The notes below the pieces were generated by a model, which was not told where the DNA came from, did no database searches, and was given only the letters and a program-made list of their open reading frames with translations. Below, piece after piece: positions 11,275-22,986 of a stretch of 64,000 bases of DNA. The position numbers and the translations under genes were made by a program. This DNA is from Artemisia argyi (Eukaryota; Streptophyta; Magnoliopsida; Asterales; Asteraceae): contig CM060691.1 in NCBI GenBank assembly GCA_030686995.1, forward strand, positions 85,991,055-86,055,054, in the 5' to 3' direction. The number at the start of each line of letters is the position of its first letter. Position 1 is the first letter of the stretch.

Positions 11275-12551
11275 AGAAAAAAAAAATAGAAAAAGTAAAA
11301 AGAGAAAAAAACATATGGACTACCATCCCGTTTCATTTTATGTTTATTTTATATTTTTGTTATTTTTCATTTATTAGCTTAAGTCGAGTCTAGTTTTGGC
11401 TTAGCAACGCCATATTGTACATGTAATTAAGCCAGATGATTAATTCTCCACCAGTAAAGATTGCCTATATCGAACAAAACCGTGTATTTCGTATCCCTAT
11501 ACCTAACGTTACAACCCTTAAAAAGACCTCTTTGATAGTTTATCCTAGGTGCTTACGCCATGTGGTGGAGGTTTGATCATTTCCCAAGCCTATGGTAATC
11601 TATTTTGCTATGACAGGTAGTGAGAGATGTTTTCCATTTCCATATTGTGATATTACTTTATTACACCCGAGAGATGTGAGTATCTAAACACTATTGTGAG
11701 GTGCTAGTGTACGACCTCCGTGCTTATCTTTGGTCTATGTGTTGTTTGAATATATCTTATGCTTGTCTTGATTATAACATGCTAGGCTAGATCTTTCATG
11801 TGTTTGCTTAGATGTAATGAAACCTAGATGTTGATTATAGGTTGATTGCTTGTTTATAGTTGTAATGGATGAATGATTTCAATGTTAGGCTTAAGAAAAC
11901 TGGCAGATCTCCATTGTGTAACTTGCTTGAACGTCTTAAGAAATATGAACCGATGTGTACTAGGTTTTTATGATTGTATTTAATGCATGAGCGAACTCTA
12001 GTGATCCCATGTTAGGAGCTTCTTAGCCGGCTCGACATAGGAGTGAAGTAGGAGCTTATAGGATTGGGGAAGTAAGTACGCCACCCCATGAATGGTATTA
12101 AGGAATACAATCCGTCATCCACGCAACTGTAACAAGTAATTAACCTGTAAAAGATATCTAGGGAGTAGTGAAATCTAAGTAAACACAATTCTCCCATATA
12201 TTGCTCACCCCACTAGTTAAATTTAGTTTATTTTCAGTTTTATTATTTTATTTTGATTGCATCTTAGTTATTGGGTTAGTTGATTAGCAACTAATTCCGC
12301 CCACTCTTCCAACAACCAAGATTTTTATTTGCTTTTATAAAACATAAAAAATACAAAAAGAATCATCCCTCATCTCTAGACCTAGTTCTTTGGTTTTCTA
12401 ATCCTAGCGACACTATTCCTAAGTTGAACGATCAATCCCCCGGTACTTGTCACTATACTATACTTCAACGATCAGGTACACTGCCTGGTGGGGGTTGTAA
12501 GCTTCTCGAGATCCCTCGAGAGGTAAAGCCTGGTGCAATTCCCACGCATCA
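10397..12551. other. Non-coding stretch, decayed repeat DNA, unassigned
   Basis: No ORF of note and no recognisable domain in six frames. The DNA contains a 46-base A run (11226-11271) followed by A-rich sequence. A tract near 12425-12510 (CCCCCGGTACTTGTCACT, CTGCCTGGTGGGGG) resembles leader or tail sequence of old Ty3/gypsy elements, but I cannot assign it. It ends abruptly at the truncated LTR of element F. Confidence 0.4.
11226..11271 (+). repeat. Poly(A) run, 46 bases
   Basis: An uninterrupted run of 46 A, then A-rich DNA to ~11310. It could be a retroposon tail or slippage; no LINE or SINE body is recognised before it. Confidence 0.85.
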
Positions 12552-13016
12552 TGTAGCTCTTAGACGAGGTCTAATATTATATCTAGGAACACATAATAAT
12601 GAAGGCGGAATATTCAAACATAGAATCAATCATTATTATGAACAAGGTTTTTCATTATCATTCACTTCTCTAACGATTACAAACTACTTAACATGTTCTA
12701 CCTTGATCAAGTAGAACACGTTATCTAAACTAAAACACTAAACCCTAGGCGTTTATCTTCTACGCCTAGGTTACACACACACCTTTACTAGACGTCTACA
12801 TTGTGGAAGACGTGAATTATAAAATGCTACACCCTTGATCTCTTTATATAGAGAGATATTAAGGTTTACAAAATACAACGAATGACTAATAAATAAAACT
12901 TCTTTTGCAAGCAAGTCCTTCCCATCTTTTGTAGAATTCCTTCTTGTCACTTTAAGCCCTTCATGGTTCATTCTTCTTGTTTTTTATCATCAAATCAATA
13001 AATATAATTCTCAACA
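12552..13016 (-). repeat. 3' LTR of element F, outer end truncated
   Basis: It matches 15302-15766 almost throughout (shared GTAGCTCTTAGACGAG, AACCCTAGGCGTTTATCT, TCTACATTGTGGAAGAC), and ends CTCAACA next to the polypurine tract. The outer ~12 bases, including the TGATAAGATCG terminus present in the other copy, are missing, and the DNA to the left does not match a target duplication. The junction at 12551/12552 is therefore a deletion or rearrangement. Confidence 0.85.
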
Positions 13017-15275
13017 ATCTTCCCCTATTTGATAATGACAAAACAAACACCTTCTTGTATGAACTTCCCTAGACGAAGTAGAAAAGTTGAGATAATTAAA
13101 TCTCGCCATGAATGAAACAATCTTGTCTTCCCCTTAATCCATGCCATGCCACTCCAAAATCTCTTCTAACATCTCTTCCCCTTTTTGTTATCAACAAATA
13201 GGGAATATATGAAATATAATGATCTTGACCACCACGAACCAATACCACACTTCTAATCAAAGCCTTCCAATGTTTCAAATTTCCCTCCATGAAGAACACC
13301 AAAATGCTTACTTAAAATGAATGCAAAATAATAGAAACTCCAACTAGCAGTAGTAATACTAATCAATAGTAGTAAGAATCAAACACTTCCCCTTGAGTGG
13401 TGCATGAACATCAAATGATTAAACACATAATAAGATACTTCACCTGAAACCAATGTGTTAATCATCTTCATGAATCTTCAATTCTGTAAGCTCCTTGTAA
13501 TGATCACTGATGAAGAAAATCAAGTATAACGAATTTGATGAAGAAGTAGAATAACCCAAACTTGTGCCTTATATCTAGTACTAACCATGTGACTCCAAAC
13601 TCATACCAAGAACCAAAAATATGAGTAGACCGCAACCTCTCGACGAAATCCTTCAATTGATAGCAAATGTGACATTAAGCACCTTCAGTTTGTAGATAAT
13701 ACACCAATTTGCTAGATTCATCAAGTCTTTGTCACAACTTTAACACACAAACAAGTTACCTCCTACTATGAGGTATGATAAGAACACTCATCCAAGAAAC
13801 TCCACTTCACCTTCAAATAAGTGATAAACAATCTTCTTTGTAATCAATTATTCCAATACTAACAAATACGAGCTTGTTAAAACCTTTAAGAACAATAAAC
13901 TTCTTCCTCTGTGTGTGAACGAACGAACAACTCTGTGTGTGTAATCCAAAACCAATCCAACTCAGCTAGACTTCCCCTTACTGCTCGTAAACCATGCATA
14001 TATATTGAACCATAAAGCTCTTTACGTGTCTCAATAAATCATTCAAACACAGCAGTACTTTGAATCAAACAGTAGTACTTTGGATATAAACGAGTAGCAG
14101 TACTTTTAATATACGAGCAGTACCTTGATTGTTTATGAGGAGCAGCACTTTCATTCGAGCAGTACGTTGAAGTATAAGCGGTACTTTGAATTTTCAAACC
14201 TTTGAATAGTACCTTGATAGCCAGTAACCTTAAACTCCAAGATCTTTGTAAAATAAACTAGGACAAGCAGCACTTTACTTCTTCCAATTGCACAAGTCGA
14301 CAAACCCATTAAATAATCATGAACACTGACCCACGAATGAATTATAGTACGAGGTTTGGAATAAATCACACTGACCCATGTTTTAACTTATCTGCCCATC
14401 ACATACAACCATATGCTTTCTTATCCACTTTATAAAAACAGTACACGACAAGAATATCAAAGCAGCTTGTATTTAATCCCTTTTCTCGTAACCCAAATCA
14501 TGACCACAACCAATCATCAATCATCAATGATAAAAACTGATACGAGGTAATTAATTGCACCAAGACTACAAATCTCAATCAATGAAACTAATTTAATCAT
14601 TGCCATCACGTGGTGCACCAAACATAAAAATCCAATTCACGTAATACCTCTTATTCTTATGATGTTGACAGTACGATGTAAACAGCAGCACCAATATGAG
14701 CACGAATAGTACAGTAGCAACAACACCAATTAGCCCCATAATAGTATCATGCTCCAATGCCTTTATTCCTTTGTACTAACTCTCAAAACCCATTTAAACA
14801 ATCAGACAATATAGCAGTTGTAATCACATACTCTCATACCCCACAAACTCAATCATCACGTGAGGATTAAAGAAATCGATTAATTAGACTTCTGTCACAA
14901 CTCACCAAATTTAAAAAGCTAAGGAACCACCAATTAAACCAATTCATGCACTTGTTGACAAACATTCACTAGCTTCTGATCCATAATTAATGAGTACGAG
15001 GTAATTGAATAATCACAATTCCATGTATCCTTACAACCTTATTCCAACCGACCAATTAAATAGCGAATCTTATATAATAAATATACAGAGCATGATCCTT
15101 AAAATAATTAGGCTGAATACAACCTCATAGAAACCAAGATTAATAAAAACAAATCGTGATATATACCTTGATTTAATATTCGACCCATGTGCTCTTTAAA
15201 CACCAATCGTACCATCTTTACTCTGCTCACGACATCAAAAACAACCTTGTAGATCCTAGATCACGAGCTAACCTA
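13017..15275. other. Non-coding interior of element F
   Basis: No ORF longer than ~70 codons and no domain. It contains a second CTTCCCC-type polypurine complement near 13175 and another near 13388, and the motif cluster at 14048-14280. I see nothing else. Confidence 0.7.
14048..14280. repeat. Cluster of GCAGTACTTTGA-like motifs in element F
   Basis: About nine variants of GCAGTACTTTGA lie within ~230 bp: GCAGTACTTTGA, GTAGTACTTTGG, GCAGTACTTTTA, GCAGTACCTTGA, GCAGCACTTTCA, GCAGTACGTTGA, GCGGTACTTTGA, ATAGTACCTTGA, GCAGCACTTTAC. Spacing is irregular, unlike a tandem satellite. The core AGTACT is a palindrome. Confidence 0.85.
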
Positions 15276-15287
15276 GCTCTGATGCCA
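15276..15287 (-). other. Primer-binding site of element F
   Basis: Minus strand reads TGGCATCAGAGC, one base different from the usual initiator Met tRNA complement TGGTATCAGAGC. It lies two bases inside the LTR. Confidence 0.8.
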
Positions 15288-15289
15288 AT

Positions 15290-15766
15290 TGATAAGATCG
15301 TTGTAGCTCTTAGACGAGATCTAATATTATATCTAGAAACACATAATAATGAAGGCGGGATATTCAAACATAGAATCAATCATTATTATGAACAAGGTTT
15401 TTCATTATCATTCACTTCTCTAATGATTACAAACTACTTAACATGTTCTACCTTGATCAAGTAGAACACGTTATCTAAACTAAAACACTAAACCCTAGGC
15501 GTTTATCTTCTACGCCTAGGTTACACGCACACCTTTACTAGACGTCTACATTGTGGAAGACTTGAATTATAAAATCCTACACCCTTGATCTCTTTATATA
15601 TAGAGATATTAGGGTTTACAAAATACTACGAAGGACTAATAAATAAAACTTCTTTTGCAAGCAAGTCCTTCCCATCTTTTGTAGAATTCCTTCTTGTCAC
15701 TTCAAGCCCTTCATGTTTCATTATTCTTATTTTGTATCATCAAATCAATAAATATAATTCTCAACA
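15290..15766 (-). repeat. 5' LTR of element F, 477 bp
   Basis: Bounded by TGATAAGATCG and CTCAACA on the plus strand, next to the primer-binding site. It is the complete partner of 12552-13016. Confidence 0.88.
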
Positions 15767-16262
15767 AGAAAAACCCTAACAATCACAGGAACTCCTTTAC
15801 GATTTTAGGGTTTTAATGGTTTTTAATGTGTTTTTGTACAGGTTGTAATTCTAACATCTAAAGATAGGCGTTTTGCTATTGTTAACTATAAAGATTAAAA
15901 AACCAGGTAAAAAAAATAAAAAATAAAATAATAATAATAATAAAAAGCACGCCTCCTTTTTCTCATAACCGTAATGATTTTTTCTATGTTTTCTGATTTT
16001 ATATTTATGATGTTAGCATGATTGAATGATGAGGATGCTTCAAGTCAAGTCCTTATCACAGATGAACAATATTTGATATCAAAGGTAAAAAAGTTGTTCT
16101 TATGATTGCATGTAATTTGTTTTAATCTTCATGAATATCTAATCTTTATAAAACATGCATATTCAATATTACAACAAGGGTTGAACCTGTTTATTTGGAA
16201 GGAATTAGCAGGAAAAAAATGTGTGAACTTATTTTAAGTGAAAAAACCATAAAGTATTTAAC

Positions 16263-16438
16263 AGAACCTGCAGCAATCTTCTGGTAGAGAGTTTCCTCAA
16301 ATAGAATAATTCCACGAGTGCAAAAAGAAGCTCACAAAGTGCTCTCCTAGACTCAACATTATCGACATTGATGCTGGAAACAGTTGACTCATCAGTAGCG
16401 AGAATACCCTTTCCAGGAGTACCAATGTACTGGTCATT
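16263..16438 (-). pseudogene. Fructose-bisphosphate aldolase fragment (class I)
   Basis: Minus-strand translation gives [17 protein letters not shown], then [17 protein letters not shown], and after a frame change [19 protein letters not shown]. These are consecutive blocks near the N-terminus of plant class I aldolase, a glycolytic and Calvin-cycle enzyme that splits fructose 1,6-bisphosphate. Compared with the family, several residues after DEST and about ten after ELLF are missing and the frame shifts. Only ~55 of ~360 residues remain, so it is a dead fragment. It is the only captured piece read on the minus strand. Confidence 0.8.
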
Positions 16439-16671
16439 GGACTATCAAGTTCCTTCATAACCTATTCTGATCCAATTTTGGTTACTAATTGACGTTGGTG
16501 GCAATTTTGGGGATCCGTCTGTTCAAATCCAGTTTTGCAGCTAATTGGGGTGTAAAGGTATGCACCTTTACTCATTTATGCACTACATTTTTCTTTCTTG
16601 ATATTATATAATGTGTTTGATTTATGTGAGTCATCTATTTGATGCGTATATTGACATTGTTAAATTTGCAG

Positions 16672-16811
16672 GAAATATGGACAGGCATGTTGACATAAAC
16701 AGTCGTACAAACCATTATCTTGATTTGGAGTTGCTGTAGAACCGATTAGGACAAGTAGGTACTAATTACCTATTTGGTGACTCGAGTCCAAAGGTTGTGT
16801 TTGATAAATAA
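16672..16811 (+). pseudogene. Unidentified exon-like fragment
   Basis: It follows an acceptor-like TTTGCAG and reads MDRHVDINSRTNHYLDLELL, stop, NRLGQVGTNYLFGDSS. The composition is protein-like and one stop interrupts it. I do not recognise the family. Confidence 0.3.
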
Positions 16812-16991
16812 GGCTTCAATTTGGATTAGCACCTTGTTAAGCAGAGTTTGAATAGCATAAATCTTGCTTAAAATGGTGTTACTCTAACATTTTGTATCCT
16901 CCTTATGCAACTACATCTCAACTCCCCATTCTATTTAAACTTCCAGTACCTGTACCTGAGTATTGGTTTTCTCTATGTTTTTTAGCAATCA

Positions 16992-17192
16992 TATGCAATA
17001 TATGGTACTGTGTATACCATTGCTCCATGCAGTATGAATTTGAGCAAGAGCATTTGTAAAGATTGCCTAAACTCCATATATAACTTCGTAGATGGTTGTC
17101 TTCCTCTCCCTACTGCGAGGGCTAATGACAATGGATGTTTTATGAGATATTCCAATATGCCATTTTTTGCGCAAAACCAAAAAACTGATTAA
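16992..17192 (+). pseudogene. Cysteine-rich receptor-like kinase ectodomain (Gnk2/DUF26) fragment
   Basis: The reading AIYGTVYTIAPC ... LSKSICKDCLNSI ... ARANDNGCFMRYSNMPFF fits the C-terminal half of a Gnk2-homologous (DUF26, stress-antifungal) repeat, with the C-x2-C pair (CKDC) and the GCFMRYS...PFF end typical of the CRK2/CRK3 group. In the intact receptor this extracellular domain precedes a membrane span and a Ser/Thr kinase. Neither follows here: the frame stops after QNQKTD. One cysteine of the usual set seems lost (VYT where QCT is common). It is an isolated fragment in the mosaic, plus strand. Confidence 0.75.
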
Positions 17193-17302
17193 CACCTTTC
17201 TTTGGGGACGGTGAGGACTCTGATCTTTTAAAAACTACTCTTCTCTATTATTAGGTACCTTTATACCAAAATTATGCCAACTTTACATATCAATGATTTA
17301 TA

Positions 17303-17497
17303 GGCGCTTCAACCAAGAAACCATCCAATCAAAAATGGGAAAGAAAATATATAAGATATGCATCGCCATTCATGGTTAAAGAAAGTCAGTCAGAGATGAG
17401 TGATCTGAGAGGAAAAAGAAAGGTCTTTGATGCTGATTCTTCATGCATTTTCGACAAACAAGAGATTGCATGGGAAGGTGTTCCGGCCGGCTACTAA
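17303..17497 (+). pseudogene. Unidentified coding fragment, possibly Helitron protein N-terminal part
   Basis: After an acceptor-like TTTATAG, 64 codons stay open: ASTKKPSNQKWERKYIRYAS ... GKRKVFDADSSCIFDKQEIA ... EGVPAGY, then TAA. The basic tract followed by EGVPxGY recalls the segment before the cysteine-rich N-terminus of plant Helitron replicase-helicases. The similarity is weak and from memory. Later bits (17640-17950) are fragmentary. Confidence 0.3.
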
Positions 17498-18435
17498 CAT
17501 TTTGGTGAGAGCTGTTAAGCATATGGTTTATGTATATTATTCTATTTGTTTAGTTTTTGCGCTATATAATAACCACTTACAGGTTCTGGGCTTATAAGTT
17601 TAGGCTACTATTTACAGGTGGAGCATGAGAACAGGCGGGCAAAGTTTGCGCTTAAGAATAGTAAAGTGCCAAATAATACTTGATTTCTAAATATTTTCTC
17701 ATCAATTGTATACGAATTCTTTTGTCTTCGACTTTCCATGTAGCAGATTCTGACGCTGCTGATGAATTATCTACTGCGCGGCCATCAGGCTCAACACACC
17801 AACACTAAACAATGCCTAAGCTAAGGGGTCGGGACATACTTAGTACGCGCAAACTTGCGTACCCATGAACACTTCAGCCAATAATACCCAACCAACTTTC
17901 GATCCTACTAGACAGGCTTCTGGTCCCGGATCAAGCCAAAGCAAGTAGTTTCGTTTTCTGATACATTACTAATTCATTTACAAGTACTAATGAAACTGTG
18001 ATATTATATAAACATCAGAATTACTGAATAAAAATGTATATGCAGGCTGATTTGTAATTGTGAAACTACTAAAGCTAACATGGTGAACTTATTATAGGTT
18101 ACCCTCTTTGTGGTACACACTGATGAATGGCTGTTCATGAATAAATGGTTAGCACACATTAAGGAATGTTTCTCAAGTAATTAGTTTAGTTTCAAGAAAA
18201 ACCAAACAGAGAATCCTGGATAAGTAACCAAGTGAAGAATAAGTATGTATTTTTGATGTGTCACTTTTAGTAATCTATCATATTGCAAGCCTTGATTACC
18301 ATTTTAAATGCTTAAAAGGTAGCTTCGTCACCACCTGGTGTTGGCTTATTTTCAGTTTCCAATGATAAAAAAACTCGGCTTTTCAATTATTTCTATTCCT
18401 CTCATGTTCTGTGTATCCTTTTTGCGGGAATTGCA

Positions 18436-18533
18436 GGACACTCCAATGCCACAATATATGCAGTCACAAGGTGGGACGAACCAGGCAATGAACACCATGA
18501 GCAGCTTGAGTCACAGCAATATCACAGACAGTA
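18436..18533 (+). pseudogene. Unidentified exon-like fragment
   Basis: Between TTGCAG and a donor-like ACAG/GTAAG-type site (CAGACAGTAAGTT) the frame reads DTPMPQYMQSQGGTNQAMNT and SSLSHSNITD. It is Gln/Ser/Met-rich. I do not recognise it. Confidence 0.3.
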
Positions 18534-18857
18534 AGTTGTAAATCACAGCATGAAGCTTATGGACTTAATCCGTAATTTACAAGGTTTGTGGTCATGTGTT
18601 CTGCTTTGACTGCATCAGGGGACATGTAGCAACTAAGATCCAAGAAAACATAACTAAAGTGATAAAACGGGTTGAGTTCCTGTTTGCCAGAATTACTTTT
18701 GGTTAAACATTTGTTTATTTTTCTAAACAGTTAGATAAAATGTTCTCTGAGGCTGTGTGCATAAAAAATACATCACGGGAAGCTCGCACGTTTGACCCTT
18801 TTTGGGCCTGTTAGAGATAACATTATCTAAATCTTTCCATTTTTATAAATATAACAG

Positions 18858-18932
18858 GCAATGGTTGATGTAGCTAGAGAAGTTGAAGCAGATGCTGTTG
18901 CCCATGGATGCACAGGAAAGGGAAATGATCAG
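18858..18932 (+). pseudogene. Argininosuccinate synthase exon fragment
   Basis: A 25-codon exon reads [20 protein letters not shown] then [20 protein letters not shown] is a diagnostic block of argininosuccinate synthase, which joins citrulline and aspartate in arginine synthesis; the block contributes to the citrulline/aspartate-binding region. It follows a clean acceptor (ATAACAG) and ends CAG/GCAAGC, where a GT donor would be expected. The rest of the ~490-residue enzyme is absent. Retained exon borders show that genomic DNA, not cDNA, was copied. Confidence 0.8.
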
Positions 18933-19252
18933 GCAAGCTACAAAATTTTGCTTACTTTTACCAATTGATGTCAAGAGATGTCAAACTAAGAGAGTAAGAG
19001 TTTCACTAGAAAGTTAGGCTAACCAACTCTCAACATATCTAAGCTGGTTTAGATTGGCCTAGCAGTCTCAGTGTGAGATGCGGTCACAGGTGAATGAGAT
19101 TCAAGCTGGCTGAGTTTGCAGTGGGATAGAGATATTCTTAAATTGTGAGCAATATGATGTAATCACGTTTGATATATTCTGTTTATTGACTTTTCATCAT
19201 GACTTTAATTTGGCGAATCACGTTTGATATATTCCGTTTATTGACTTTTCAG

Positions 19253-19378
19253 GTACTGATACAATTGGGGGAATGATCATTCCAGCCTCATTTTGTGGGG
19301 TCCTTTGTTTCTGGCCATCACATGGAGGTGTATCTACTCTTGGGATACTCCCAAATGCACAGAGTTTAGACACTGTTG
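19253..19378 (+). pseudogene. Amidase-signature family exon fragment (amidase 1 / TOC64-like)
   Basis: Between an acceptor (TTGACTTTTCAG) and a donor (GTATGT) 126 bases read TDTIGGMIIPASFCGVLCFW and PSHGGVSTLGILPNAQSLDT. This is the amidase-signature block after the catalytic-site glycine-serine region, closest in memory to plant indole-3-acetamide amidase AMI1. The usual DTGGSVRVPAS reads DTIGGMIIPAS, so the catalytic serine position appears altered. Only one exon is present. Just upstream, a ~40-bp stretch containing the acceptor is duplicated (19154-19195 and 19214-19255). Confidence 0.78.
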
Positions 19379-19699
19379 GTATGTAGTCTTTGGTATGTCT
19401 ATTCTTTTCATTTATTTTTCCTTTTTTTTTTGTCAAACTACATTTTGGTAGAGGTCTTCAATTGTATAAATGGTTCTTTACCTTTTCATGTATGACACAC
19501 ATTGTTTCATAATGATATGTTTGGCATGCAACCCAACTTATCTAGAGTATTGATCTCTTAGTTTGAGTATTTGGATATAGCTAAACTTCTTAGTCTTATA
19601 AACTTATTTAAGATGTTTCTTTAAGGTGTTCATGACTTTTGCCTCACCTGTAACGTGTTTTTGATAATGCTTAAGCTGATAAGTTGTTTATATATTTAT

Positions 19700-19870
19700 G
19701 CATATCCAAACACCCCCTTAAGACCAGATACTCTATGCCCAACATGTGATGATGAGGTGGAATCATTGGACCATGGCATATTGTTGCATCTAGACTCTAA
19801 AAAACTTAAAAGTGCGGGAGAAAGTGTTTTCATGATGGGACATGGGCTTGGTTCAAATGCATATAATTGA
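19700..19870 (+). pseudogene. LINE reverse-transcriptase zinc-binding (zf-RVT) remnant
   Basis: The reading LRPDTLCPTCDDEVESLDHG matches the zf-RVT motif (CPxC...E..dH) found at the C-terminal end of plant non-LTR reverse transcriptases. The final cysteine of the motif is replaced (HGILLHLD), and the frame stops 12 bases before element G begins. No LINE RT core is seen nearby. Confidence 0.6.
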
Positions 19871-19886
19871 AATCCAACCACTCACT

Positions 19887-22800
19887 TGTAACACCCCCAA
19901 TTCAATGATGCAACGGAATTCAAACTGGGTGTTAATCGACGGCACAATAGTCACAATGATAGAAAACGAACTCTAATTGAGTCGTTTTAAAAGATTTATC
20001 ATTCAAATTATATAAATATCAGAGATTACAAAATGAGGTCCCAGATGGTTCCATGTTTACAAATTACATTAAATGAGTTTTCGAATGATAATAAAATTTA
20101 TAGCCCTCTTGAATATCCGTGCCCTTCCATGCCATCCTTGATCATCATGGACCTGAAATACATGCTTAAGAGGTCAACATAAAGGTTGAGTGATATGCAT
20201 AGAGTTTGTTTAATGGTTGAACACAATATGATGGTAGTATGAGTTAATTAGACTCATGCTCATGGTTGGAAAACAAAACAGTTATTATTATCAAACTAAG
20301 CTTATGACACCAAAACTTTAACGTGTACCAATATCAATCGGCGGAGTTATCCCGGTAGGTACTTTGCCGTCATACCTATGTTTCAAATATTAATGCATTT
20401 ATTTGAACTTAGTCAACACAAATGGGATTCGTCAATCCCAATAGGCCAATTCACAATATTCGCGCTCACTCGCAAGTAACCCTCGCAAGTGATTAAATGG
20501 TTCATAATAAGGGATCTTGGATTGGCAAGGATGGTACTTAGTGATAATAAAACAATCAGGCAAGCATACAATTGAAAAGCATTGTGTTCGGTTGAAAAAT
20601 AATAGCATGTATTCCCCCCAAGGGTTTGTAAAACAATTAAGTAATGGAAAGTGGGGCTATGAACTCACCGTGAGTTGGATGATGTATAATGAGAATGATG
20701 GATAAGCCGTGAGAACTTCTACGAGCAACCTAGAATAATTGTTGCAACTTAGGACTGGAGTAAAGAATATGAAGAATTGCCTATATATGTCTTGCATTTA
20801 GTCCATGATGTAGTACTTAGTATAGTGTAAGTCTTTGAACAAAAATGGTTTATGAAACATGTATAGTTTGTATACCGCTTACTACCGTTCGGGCCGACAT
20901 AATTCAGAGGCCATGTAGTAAACGTTTGAGGAGCCAGGACACTTTAATTCGTAAATCCACAACTCATCTTGACGGTTTACTTTAATGAACCCCTCACATG
21001 AAGCTCCATAGTGTTGTAGTATTTGATAAAAATATATAAGTTTTGATCCGAAAAGTTACATGTCCAATATTTGAATAAACTTCGGAAAGCTTACTTTTGG
21101 ATGAAGATTGTTATTACAATGAGTCTCATGGTTATTTTGATGGAGTAGATCCAAATTGGATGTTTATATTGCCATTAACTCTTTAGCTCATGTTTTCGCC
21201 TAGGTAAGTTTATATGGTCTTTAGTCATAGCCTTGCCGTGACTTTGGTCATTGTTCCATGGTCTTGAGATTCAACCTTGGCCTTAGCCATGGTTGTGGTC
21301 TTGGCTTTAGGTCATTAGACCTCTTGGTTTCAATTAATCATAACTATTATATAGTCACTTGGGTATTAAAAATGGGCTGTTAAGAATTTGAAGAAAAATA
21401 TCACTCGAAAAGCGTTTTCAGGGCTCGAGCTTCTTTACAACTAAACGAAAACGTCGTTCCGGACAAATTTCGTGCTTTAACTTTTTGATGAATCGGACCA
21501 GAAGTACCACTTTCAAAAAGGTCAGAATGCTAACAGGTTGTGTTTGGCAGTTTCGGTGTTTTGGTTTCGCTAACTTCTTATGGCCATAACTTTTGACTCG
21601 TGTACTCATTTTAGGTGGTTCAAATTGCTATGTTTTCCTTGTTAAGTCTTCTTTAACAGTAGGTAAGTGTCCAATATCATAGTTATACTATTTTGGTCGT
21701 GGTTCTCCATAAAAGTCACTAGTTTTCTACTTATCTTAACATAAGTTAACATATATATACCATAACTTGTTTTACCAATTTTTATACATCATGAACATAA
21801 TAACAAGACAATATATAGCATGAATGACATATAAATAGCATTAAAATGATATTTAACAAGAAAGTATATTAGGGTTTGCTTACAACTTTGGGCTTTCTAA
21901 AAGAAAGGAAGTTAAGAACCAGGATTAGGACTTTGATTGAACTAGGATCTCTAGCTTCCAACTTCTCTAATCTCTTGAAACCAACTTGTGACTACTTGAG
22001 AAGGCACTTGAAGTCTCTACAAGACACTTCTTGTGTGGATGGATGATCACCAAAGGATGGAAGAAACAAGGACTTTTGATCAATCAAAGCTTTACAAGAG
22101 CTTTGGAATTAATATAGGACTTGTTTTCTTGAATAATACTTGAAGTAGAAGATCAAAGAAGTGTATGTTTGTGTTTTTGATGTTATGAATGAATCCAAAG
22201 AGGGGGAGGGTATTTATAGTGTCTTGAGGAGGTTCAAGGTTTAGTTAGGTGAATACTTGGTTGATTTTAGATCATAAGACTTTCTATGGCTTAAAATGAT
22301 ACACATGAATGCATACTTGGTTGTTCTTAGACCATATACTTTCTAAGGCTCTTACCAAGCCACCAATGCTATGGTATACACGTTCATATACAATGGGGAA
22401 GGACTAGGTGGATGAATCTTGGCCTTATATAAGTTACGGAGTGAGTTTTGGTCCCGTTAATCGCTAACGGTAAGTCGTTAAGTCATGAAACTTAAAATCG
22501 CGTATCCTAAAAATATGAAACTAATAAAAATGTTAGAACTTATTAATATAACATATCTTAGCATATTTAATGAGTGACAAGTTCTATCGGGTTGCTTAAA
22601 CGCTGTTAAAACTGGAAACGCGGGTCTAAAACGCGTAATTCGCGTAAAACGCTGAACTAGAAAACGTAAAATTCCAAAACTTTTGAAATTGTCGTAAAAT
22701 GAGAGAAAATCATATTTCTATTGTTTATAGTGTTTTATGGACATATCGGGATGCTGGAATGACGTTTAAACCTAAAAGTAAATCTCGAACACGGTTTTGT

Positions 22801-22986
22801 GATTTTTGCAGAAATGATCCGACGAGTGTCAAACTCTCGGATTATCATTAAAATAGTTTAATTTAAGATAATATGAAATAAGAATTTCGGGAGTGAATAG
22901 TGAAAGTGAATAGTAAAAAGTGAATAGTAATAGTGAATAATAAAAATTCGGGATTAGAAATTAACTTGAAAATGCGAATTGTTACA
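19887..22986 (-). repeat. 3' LTR of element G, 3100 bp
   Basis: Bounded by TGTAAC and GTTACA. The last ~60 bp (22893-22950) hold short tandem GTGAATAGT units, also present in the partner. Small ORFs inside (for example near 20517) occur in both LTRs and have no domain. Confidence 0.93.

Larger units (their letters stand above)
12552..15766 (-). mobile_element. Element F: small non-coding LTR element (LARD/TRIM-like)
   Basis: Two direct repeats (12552-13016 and 15290-15766) flank 2273 bp without coding capacity. On the minus strand the right copy is the 5' LTR, followed by a primer-binding site TGGCATCAGAGC (15287-15276). The left copy is preceded by a polypurine tract AATAGGGGAAGAT (around 13030-13017). 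With no gag or pol it must depend on another element. It carries a dense cluster of the same AGTACTTTGA motif found in element A. Confidence 0.85.
15767..19886. other. Mosaic of host-gene fragments, left half (split by element G)
   Basis: Short pieces of unrelated plant genes lie close together, several bounded by splice-like AG and GT signals: aldolase (minus), receptor-kinase ectodomain, argininosuccinate synthase, amidase (all plus) and a LINE zinc finger. None is near full length. The same block resumes at 28297 after element G. Such mixtures are typical of Helitron or Pack-type capture; I did not find convincing element ends. 15767-16262 holds only A-rich low-complexity DNA, including AAT repeats near 15930. 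Confidence 0.65.

Noticed and set aside
20517..20705. Small ORF repeated at 25822
   Set aside because: Part of the duplicated 3.1-kb LTR of element G; no domain and no start context.
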